Shown here: positions 62,670 through 64,000 of the stretch, piece after piece
Numbering within the stretch: position 1 is the first letter of the stretch
Layout of the letters: each line of letters opens with the position of its first letter
Origin: Arbacia lixula
Lineage: Eukaryota > Echinodermata > Echinoidea > Arbacioida > Arbaciidae
NCBI GenBank assembly: GCA_963669155.1
Contig: OZ022577.1
Coordinates: 28,521,237-28,585,236, forward strand
DNA length: 64,000 nt
Reading direction: 5' to 3'
Made by a program: the position numbers and the translations under genes
Notes under the pieces: generated by a model
Database searches by the model: none
What the model was told of the DNA's origin: nothing
What the model saw: only the letters and a program-made list of their open reading frames with translations

Positions 62670-62955
62670 GCAATATTTGTCTGTCTGTCTGTATGTCTGT
62701 CTCTCTTCTCACTCTCTTTTGTCTCTCCCTCCCTGCACCTTTCTCCCCCTCTCATTCTCTCTCTCTCTCTGTATCACACACATACGCGCGCGCGCACACA
62801 CACGCACACACACACACACACGCATATTTTGTCTGTCTGTCTGTATGTCTGTCTCTCTTCTCACTCTCTTTTGTCTCTCCCTCCCTGCACCTTTCTCCCC
62901 CTCTCATTCTCTCTCTCTCTCTCTCTGTATCACACACACACACACACACAAAATA
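62670..62955. repeat. Tandemly duplicated CT/CA composite repeat
   Basis: A block running from TTTGTCTGTCTGTCTG through TCTCCCTCCCTGCACC to TATCACACACA is present twice, near 62676 and 62826. The repeat distance is about 150 bases and the copies are almost identical. Confidence 0.85.
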
Positions 62956-63129
62956 CACACAGTGGTATCACGAAGTAATGTGCCTACATACCTAATGAGA
63001 AAGTTCTGTTTGATCGCACGGTCGTCTGACTCCATCCATTGATTGGAATTTATGTGCACCCATAGTGGCGCCATTTTGCCATCATTAAGAGCGTTCTTCC
63101 GCGCGTTTAACCCCATTTTGCATGAGTGC

Positions 63130-63430
63130 ACATAGTCACGACGGGTCCTCAGGGCATGGGGGTGGGGGAGAAGGAGGGGGGGGCAGACACTGCAACTCAG
63201 GTGAAAGGCACAAGGGTGAGTTTGAGTTGGGCTTTGAAAAGGGCGAGCGATGTACCGAGGTGTAGGAACACGAGGGAAAACGAGCAAGATATTAAATAGA
63301 GAAGGGAAAAGACAGCTGGATGTATATGAAGAGATGAAAGAAGGGTGTGCGAACAAGATGTATAATGTCAGATGAACAAAGAAAGAAAGGAAAAGGAAAT
63401 ACTTTTGCGGGAGAGAGGGTGGGATACTAT
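63130..63430. other. Purine-rich non-genic stretch with a G-run cluster
   Basis: G-runs of 5, 5 and 8 at about 63157-63183 could support a G-quadruplex. I see no gene here. Confidence 0.5.
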
Positions 63431-63617
63431 AGGGATGGGGGCTGGTAGAGACATAACAGGTGTCACTAAAATATTATCAAACATAAGTGTAAAGTGTCGC
63501 ATGTCTAATGATAGTCATCAAAAATAGTGACGCCATCTGTCATCGTAATGACAGCTAGGCCTATGACATCTTAGATAAATAAAGGAAGAGATGATAAAAT
63601 ACCAATTTGTGGGAGAA

Positions 63618-63780
63618 TGGGGAGAGAGAGGAAACAAGATAATGTAGAGAGAGAGGGGGGAGGGGGGGAAGACAGAGAGAGAGAGAGAGAGAGAGAGAAG
63701 GAGGAGATAGAGGGATAAAGAGAGATGGGGTGGAGTTGTGTGTGCTTGTGTGTGTGTATGTGTGTGTGAGGGGGGGGGAG
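63618..63780. repeat. (GA)n, (TG)n and G-run simple repeat
   Basis: GAGAGA runs at about 63630-63720 are followed by a TG run and a G-run at 63770-63778. Confidence 0.9.
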
Positions 63781-63921
63781 GGGACATGTGCTCGTAGAGA
63801 CACGGATGAAAAGTGCTCCACACGTTTGACGTAACAGGTGTACCGCCTGTCCAATAATAGTCTTCAAACATGATTAGGCATTTAATCATCATGACCTTAT
63901 AACCCAGTATCCTTCACCCAC

Positions 63922-63945
63922 CTTATCTCTCTCTTTCTTTCTCTT

Positions 63946-64000
<55 letters not shown>
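63922..64000. repeat. (CT)n microsatellite running off the window
   Basis: Nearly pure CT dinucleotides up to the last base, so the true length is unknown. Confidence 0.95.

Overview
The window looks like nuclear DNA of a marine invertebrate animal, most likely an echinoderm-like deuterostome; this is an inference, since no single marker proves the species. The reasons are spliced genes with GT-AG introns, long AT-rich noncoding DNA, abundant CA/GA/TA microsatellites, relics of non-LTR retrotransposons with GAA or GAT tails, and an F-box/leucine-rich-repeat gene. There are no bacterial operons and no CRISPR array.

Positions 1-1073 hold a GTCC-type microsatellite and a six-unit 157-bp satellite in which every unit carries direct AGGTCA half-sites. 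Positions about 1158-55030 are five head-to-tail copies (U1-U5) of a roughly 10-kb segment. Each unit carries the same four-exon plus-strand gene for a 168-residue protein that I do not recognise. All five copies keep the start codon, the reading frame, every GT-AG splice site and the stop codon. Behind each gene lie the 3' flank, a conserved minus-strand open frame of unclear status, a polyC-polyA tract, a 1.0-1.1 kb hairpin-rich minisatellite, and a spacer with no recognised gene.

The units differ by insertions and deletions: a 380-bp insert in U1, a 478/469-bp LINE fragment shared by U3 and U4, a 3.1-kb composite element in intron 2 of the U5 gene, a truncated U2/U3 junction, and a 131-bp deletion shared by U1 and U4. 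These presence/absence patterns conflict with one another, which suggests unequal crossing-over with gene conversion. A diverged partial copy of the unit spacer at about 55290-55985 helps decide which forms are ancestral.

From 55030 onward the sequence is single-copy DNA with LINE relics and long simple repeats. It contains the GC-rich first coding exon (58137-58994) of an F-box/LRR gene whose later exons were not found here and probably lie to the right of the window. No functional link between the amplified gene family and the F-box gene can be read from the sequence.
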